Part shown: one piece after another, positions 41,580-45,306 of the stretch
How positions within the stretch are numbered: position 1 is the first letter of the stretch
How the letters are laid out: each line of letters begins with the position of its first letter
From: an uncultured Bacteroidales bacterium
GTDB lineage: Bacteria > Bacteroidota > Bacteroidia > Bacteroidales > Bacteroidaceae
Length of the DNA: 45,306 nt
NCBI GenBank assembly: GCA_902776455.1
Contig: CACYQI010000014.1
Span: 1-45,306 of the forward strand
Direction of reading: 5' to 3'
Program-made: the position numbers and the translations under genes
Notes under the pieces: generated by a model
What the model saw: the letters and a program-made list of their open reading frames with translations, nothing else
Databases searched by the model: none
Told to the model about the DNA's origin: nothing

Positions 41580-44300
41580 ATGAGTCAAAAACGTGTTTAC
41601 ACCTTCGGCAACGGACAAGCTGAAGGTAATGCGCAAATGCGCGAGCAACTGGGTGGCAAGGGTGCCAACCTGGCTGAGATGAATCTTATCGGTGTGCCAG
41701 TTCCTCCAGGCTTCACCATCACAACCGACGTCTGCAACGAATACTACGAAGTCGGTCAAGAGAAAATCATGGAGCTGCTGAACGACGACGTCATGGCAGC
41801 CGTGAAGCACATCGAAGTGCTGATGAACTCCAAGTTCGGCGACGCTCAGAACCCGCTGCTCGTCAGTGTTCGTTCAGGTGCTCGTGCCTCAATGCCCGGC
41901 ATGATGGACACCATCCTCAACCTCGGACTTAACGACGAGGTGGCTGAAGGAATGGTCAAGAAGACCGGCAACCCCCACTTCGTATATGACAGCTACCGCC
42001 GCTTCGTACAGATGTACGGCGACGTAGTGCTCGAGCTGAAGCCCGCCAACAAGACAGACATCGACCCATTCGAAGAGATTATCGAACAGGTGAAGGCTGT
42101 CCGCGGCGTGAAGCTCGACAAGGACCTCAGCGTAGAAGAACTGAAGGACCTGGTGGTTCGCTTCAAGAAAGCCATCAAGGAGCGCACAGGCAAGGACTTC
42201 CCCAACGACCCCATCGAACAGCTCTGGGGAGCCATCTGCGCCGTATTCCGCAGCTGGATGAACGAACGCGCCATCCTCTACCGCAAGATGGAAGGCATAC
42301 CCGACGAATGGGGCACAGCCGTCAGCGTAATGGCAATGGTATTCGGCAACATGGGCGACACCTCAGCAACAGGCGTTTGCTTCAGCCGCGACGCAGCCAA
42401 CGGCGAGAACATCTTCAACGGTGAGTACCTCGTGAACGCTCAGGGTGAGGACGTTGTAGCAGGCATCCGCACTCCCCAGCAGATTACAAAAGTAGGCAGT
42501 CAGCGTTGGGCAGAACGTGCCGGCATCAGCGAAGGCGAACGCGCCGTGAAGTATCCCTCTATGGAGGAGGCTATGCCCGAGATTTACAAGCAGCTCGACG
42601 CCATACAGAACAAACTCGAGGAACACTATCGCGACATGCAGGACATGGAGTTCACCGTACAGGAAGGCAAACTCTGGTTCCTCCAGACACGTAACGGCAA
42701 GCGTACAGGTGCCGCTATGGTGAAGATTGCCATCGACCTGCTCCACGAAGGAAAGATTGACGAGAAGACAGCCATCCTGCGTTGCGAACCGCAGAAACTC
42801 GACGAACTTCTGCACCCCGTATTCGACAAGAAAGCCCTCGCCAACGCTAAGGTTATCGCTCAAGGTCTGCCCGCATCACCCGGTGCTGGCTGCGGACAGA
42901 TTGTCTTCCATGCCGACGACGCACAGGCTTGGCACGCAGACGGTCACAAGGTTGTCCTCGTCCGCATCGAGACCTCTCCCGAAGACCTCGCTGGTATGTC
43001 AGCAGCAGAAGGCATCCTCACCGCTCGCGGCGGTATGACCAGCCACGCAGCCGTCGTAGCTCGCGGCATGGGCAAGTGCTGCGTCTCTGGCGTAGGCTCG
43101 CTGAATGTAGATTACAAAGCCAAGACCGTAGAAATAGACGGCGTAGTCTATAAGGAAGGCGACTACATCTCCATCAACGGCACAACAGGTCAGGTTTATG
43201 CCGGCGAAGTTCCCACCAAGGCAGCAGAACTCTCTGGCGACTTCAAGGAACTCATGGACCTCTGCGACAAGTACACCAAGCTGCAGGTTCGCACCAATGC
43301 CGACACGCCCCACGATGCTGAAGTGGCTCGCGCATTCGGCGCTAAGGGTATCGGTCTGACACGTACAGAGCACATGTTCTTCGACGACCAGAAGATTATC
43401 GCCATGCGTCAGATGATTCTGGCCGACAGCGCAGAAGGTCGCGAGAAAGCACTTGCAAAGCTCCTCCCCTATCAGAAGGCTGACTTCAAGGGCATCCTCA
43501 AAGCCATGAACGGACTGCCCGTGAACATTCGTCTGCTCGACCCGCCATTGCATGAGTTCGTTCCCCATGACCTCGCTGGTCAGGAGACGATGGCAAAGGA
43601 AATGGGCGTTGACCTGCAGACCATTCAGCGTCGCGTAGAAAGCCTTGCCGAGAACAACCCGATGCTCGGTCATCGTGGCTGCCGTCTGGGCATCACATTC
43701 CCCGAGATTACGGCCATGCAGACACGCGCCATCCTCAGCGCTGCTTGCGAACTGAAGAAGGAAGGCTTCGACCCGAAGCCCGAAATCATGGTGCCCCTCA
43801 TCGGTATCCTCTACGAGTTGAAGCAGCAGAAGGCTATCATCCAGAAGATTGCCGCAGAGGTATTCGAAGAGTATGGCGTGAAGGTTGACTTCGAGATTGG
43901 TACGATGATCGAGATTCCTCGTGCAGCCCTCACAGCCGACCGCATCGCCACCGAAGCAGAGTACTTCTCCTTCGGCACCAACGACCTCACGCAGATGACC
44001 TTCGGTTACAGTCGCGACGACATCGCATCGTTCCTGCCCGCATACCTCGAGAAGAAGATTCTGAAGGTTGACCCCTTCCAGGTTCTCGACCAGAACGGCG
44101 TAGGTCAACTTGTTAAGATGGCCGTAGAAAAAGGCCGTGAGGTACGTCCCACCTTGCGTTGCGGCATCTGCGGCGAACACGGCGGTGAACCCAGCTCAGT
44201 GAAGTTCTGCGCCAAGATTGGCCTCAACTACGCATCATGTTCACCTTTCCGCGTGCCCATCGCACGCCTCGCCGCCGCGCAGGCAGCCGTTGAGGAGTAA
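41580..44300 (+). CDS. ppdK: Pyruvate, phosphate dikinase
   Basis: 906 residues, the usual length. An N-terminal ATP-grasp domain (LGGKGANLAEMNLIGVPVPPGFTITTDVCNEYY; VSVRSGARASMPGMMDTILNLGLND) is followed by the swivelling phosphohistidine domain with the catalytic His in GGMTSHAAVVARGMGKCCVSG. The PEP/pyruvate barrel follows (GLTRTEHMFF; NPMLGHRGCRLGITFPEI; FGTNDLTQMTFGYSRDD; CGICGEHGGEPSS). It interconverts pyruvate, ATP and phosphate with PEP, AMP and pyrophosphate in central carbon metabolism. Codon use is strongly biased to C-ending codons, as expected for a highly expressed gene. It has its own promoter and terminator. Confidence 0.98.
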   Translation: MSQKRVYTFGNGQAEGNAQMREQLGGKGANLAEMNLIGVPVPPGFTITTDVCNEYYEVGQEKIMELLNDDVMAAVKHIEVLMNSKFGDAQNPLLVSVRSGARASMPGMMDTILNLGLNDEVAEGMVKKTGNPHFVYDSYRRFVQMYGDVVLELKPANKTDIDPFEEIIEQVKAVRGVKLDKDLSVEELKDLVVRFKKAIKERTGKDFPNDPIEQLWGAICAVFRSWMNERAILYRKMEGIPDEWGTAVSVMAMVFGNMGDTSATGVCFSRDAANGENIFNGEYLVNAQGEDVVAGIRTPQQITKVGSQRWAERAGISEGERAVKYPSMEEAMPEIYKQLDAIQNKLEEHYRDMQDMEFTVQEGKLWFLQTRNGKRTGAAMVKIAIDLLHEGKIDEKTAILRCEPQKLDELLHPVFDKKALANAKVIAQGLPASPGAGCGQIVFHADDAQAWHADGHKVVLVRIETSPEDLAGMSAAEGILTARGGMTSHAAVVARGMGKCCVSGVGSLNVDYKAKTVEIDGVVYKEGDYISINGTTGQVYAGEVPTKAAELSGDFKELMDLCDKYTKLQVRTNADTPHDAEVARAFGAKGIGLTRTEHMFFDDQKIIAMRQMILADSAEGREKALAKLLPYQKADFKGILKAMNGLPVNIRLLDPPLHEFVPHDLAGQETMAKEMGVDLQTIQRRVESLAENNPMLGHRGCRLGITFPEITAMQTRAILSAACELKKEGFDPKPEIMVPLIGILYELKQQKAIIQKIAAEVFEEYGVKVDFEIGTMIEIPRAALTADRIATEAEYFSFGTNDLTQMTFGYSRDDIASFLPAYLEKKILKVDPFQVLDQNGVGQLVKMAVEKGREVRPTLRCGICGEHGGEPSSVKFCAKIGLNYASCSPFRVPIARLAAAQAAVEE

Positions 44301-44327
44301 AAATTTCTCAATTAACAGATATTCTGA

Positions 44328-44365
44328 AAACGCAAGTGCCTCGTAATAAAGCACTTGCGTTTTTG
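44328..44365 (+). terminator. Intrinsic terminator of ppdK
   Basis: AAAACGCAAGTGC (44328-44340) and GCACTTGCGTTTT (44352-44364) form a perfect 13-bp stem with an 11-base loop; the 3' arm runs into a five-T tract. It is 28 bases after the stop codon. Confidence 0.95.
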
Positions 44366-44459
44366 CTTCTCTTTAAAAAACGTGTTTTTTCGGTCAACAC
44401 CTTTCAAAGAAGTAAATAGTTGATATACAAGCTGTTGAAAATTTGGAAAATGTTATTCT

Positions 44460-44707
44460 ATGTGCCAATAGGCTGTCCTGCATTCAATTTGTTTACCAAA
44501 AAATATGCATGTTTACCAAAAAAACTGAGTGCTGTTATTGCCGTTGTTTTTTTACTTTGGTTGTATATATGGTACATACCATTGCGTAAACTCTTCCATG
44601 TGCCAATAGGTAGGTTCTGCATAAAATTTACCAAAATTTGAGCGGGCCTTATGAAACCTGAATTATATTATATGAAAGCGCACTATTGCGTTTAATCATA
44701 TAATATA
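44460..44707. repeat. Repeats and palindromes in the leader of the integrase gene
   Basis: ATGTGCCAATAGG occurs at 44460 and 44598, each followed after some 20 bases by TTTACCAAAA (44492, 44512, 44628). ATGGTACATACCAT at 44569-44582 is a near-perfect palindrome. TATATTATATG (44664-44674) and CATATAATATA (44697-44707) are a perfect 11-bp inverted pair ending 8 bases before the integrase start. These could be recombinase arm sites, an attachment site or an operator. The 73-codon TTG frame across here is not supported. Confidence 0.65.
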
Positions 44708-44715
44708 AATTTAAT

Positions 44716-45306
44716 ATGGCAACATTAAAAGCTACAGTAAAATCTAAAAGGAAAGATGGCATGTATGTCGTGTACATACGTTTTGCCCACAATCGGAAAG
44801 TATCTTATCAGAGGACATCATGGTTAGTCACAGATAAGGGACTGAGTCGCGACAAAAAGGATATTATAGATCCTTTTGTCATTCAACAAACCTCAAAATT
44901 GATTGACCGCTATTACAACACTCTGAATAGGATTGACACACAAGACTGGACGGTTTATGAAATCGTGGACTATATTCAGAAGGGGAAAGAAGGCATCTCA
45001 TTCTCATTGTATGCCCGCAAACATATTGAGAAGATGATTGCCAGAGGCCAGGAAAGGACTGCACGTGATTACAAGTGGGCGCTTTTTAGTTTGGAGAAAT
45101 TTGCAGGTGGTGATGAGATCATGTTCTCACAGTTGACTTACTCATTCCTTTCCCGATGGATAGACTCTCTTTCCCAGACGGCAAGGTCGAAGAACAAATA
45201 CCCAATTAACATCAGACAGATTCACAAAGCTGCCATGTTGGAATACAACGATGAGGAAAGAGGTATTCAGTTAATCACAAACCCTTGGCCCAAGATTACA
45301 ATACCC
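44716..45306 (+). CDS. Tyrosine recombinase/integrase, N-terminal part (3' end outside window)
   Basis: Open from ATG 44716 to the end of the window (197 codons). MATLKATVKSKRKDGMYVVYIRFAHNRKVSYQRTSWLV is the N-terminal Arm-binding domain typical of Bacteroidetes integrases. ISFSLYARKHIEKMIARGQERTARDYKWALFSLEKFAG is the SAM-like core-binding domain. The catalytic domain with the R-H-R-Y residues is beyond the edge. Such enzymes move conjugative transposons, mobilisable islands or invert promoters. Being right after ppdK, it may mark the edge of a mobile element continuing to the right. The type cannot be settled without the missing part. Confidence 0.85.
   Translation, partial: MATLKATVKSKRKDGMYVVYIRFAHNRKVSYQRTSWLVTDKGLSRDKKDIIDPFVIQQTSKLIDRYYNTLNRIDTQDWTVYEIVDYIQKGKEGISFSLYARKHIEKMIARGQERTARDYKWALFSLEKFAGGDEIMFSQLTYSFLSRWIDSLSQTARSKNKYPINIRQIHKAAMLEYNDEERGIQLITNPWPKITIP

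Noticed and set aside
42999-44180. 393-codon minus-strand frame opposite ppdK
   Set aside because: It is the antisense shadow of a highly biased, unmistakable ppdK gene, with no promoter or family match.
44420-44641. 73-codon TTG-start frame before the integrase
   Set aside because: Hydrophobic but crossing direct repeats and palindromes, with no start context; better explained as regulatory DNA.

Overview
The window looks like a chromosomal segment of a Bacteroidales bacterium, most likely Prevotella or a close relative. The evidence is: housekeeping promoters of the Bacteroidetes type (TTTG, 19-20 bases, TAnnTTTG), a complete Bat aerotolerance-type operon, a GH35 beta-galactosidase with a Bacteroidetes-style leader, secreted proteins ending in a Prevotella-like NLAGQR...KGI..I.GKK tail, pyruvate phosphate dikinase, and intergenic repeats typical of this group. 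No rRNA, tRNA or CRISPR array was recognised.

Region 1 (1-13.4 kb, plus strand except one toxin-antitoxin-like pair) is accessory DNA. It opens with a MoxR-type ATPase (5' end cut off) translationally coupled to a VWA/DUF2201-like protein. Then come many small unrecognised genes, a Doc-type toxin with a RhuM-like DNA-binding partner (minus strand), a gene split by a -1 frame change exactly at an A AAA AAC heptamer, a truncated sigma-70-like protein, a gene whose frame continues through four TAG codons, an AAA ATPase, and two related membrane micropeptides (26 and 23 residues, both ending GIF[N/D]YLESE). Six of these transcription units start with the same long motif, TTTGAATTTTT then CYATATTAT with exactly 25 bases between the two starts, always 31-40 bases before the start codon. 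This gives a TTGAAT-17-YATATT layout unlike the normal Bacteroidetes promoter, and the sigma-like gene lies inside the set. I regard this motif + sigma-like protein + micropeptide module as the best candidate for an undescribed system.

Region 2 (13.4-20.4 kb) holds a 255-bp inverted-repeat element made of CCTACAT heptamers, a 22-bp tandem array, and a two-gene operon for large secreted proteins: 1319 aa with an FISUMP-like domain and VCBS-like repeats, and 684 aa with four repeats.

Region 3 (20.4-36.6 kb, all minus strand, very tight spacing) is a long operon read from 36.6 kb downwards: moxR, a DUF58 protein, a membrane protein, batA, a batB-batC fusion, batD, batE, a double-module sensor kinase, a response regulator, a small membrane protein and a UvrD/PcrA helicase.

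Region 4 (36.6-45.3 kb) has a large inverted repeat with CTATAG iterons, a GH35 beta-galactosidase, an RlmD-type rRNA methyltransferase, divergent ppdK with a clear terminator, and the 5' part of a tyrosine recombinase with repeats upstream.

Across the window there are also five short arrays with exactly 22-bp period and quasi-palindromic cores (3.7, 10.5, 13.5, 30.5 and 39.8 kb). Small GC-rich palindromic elements are inserted in frame into coding genes (pcrA, rlmD, batD, GH35).
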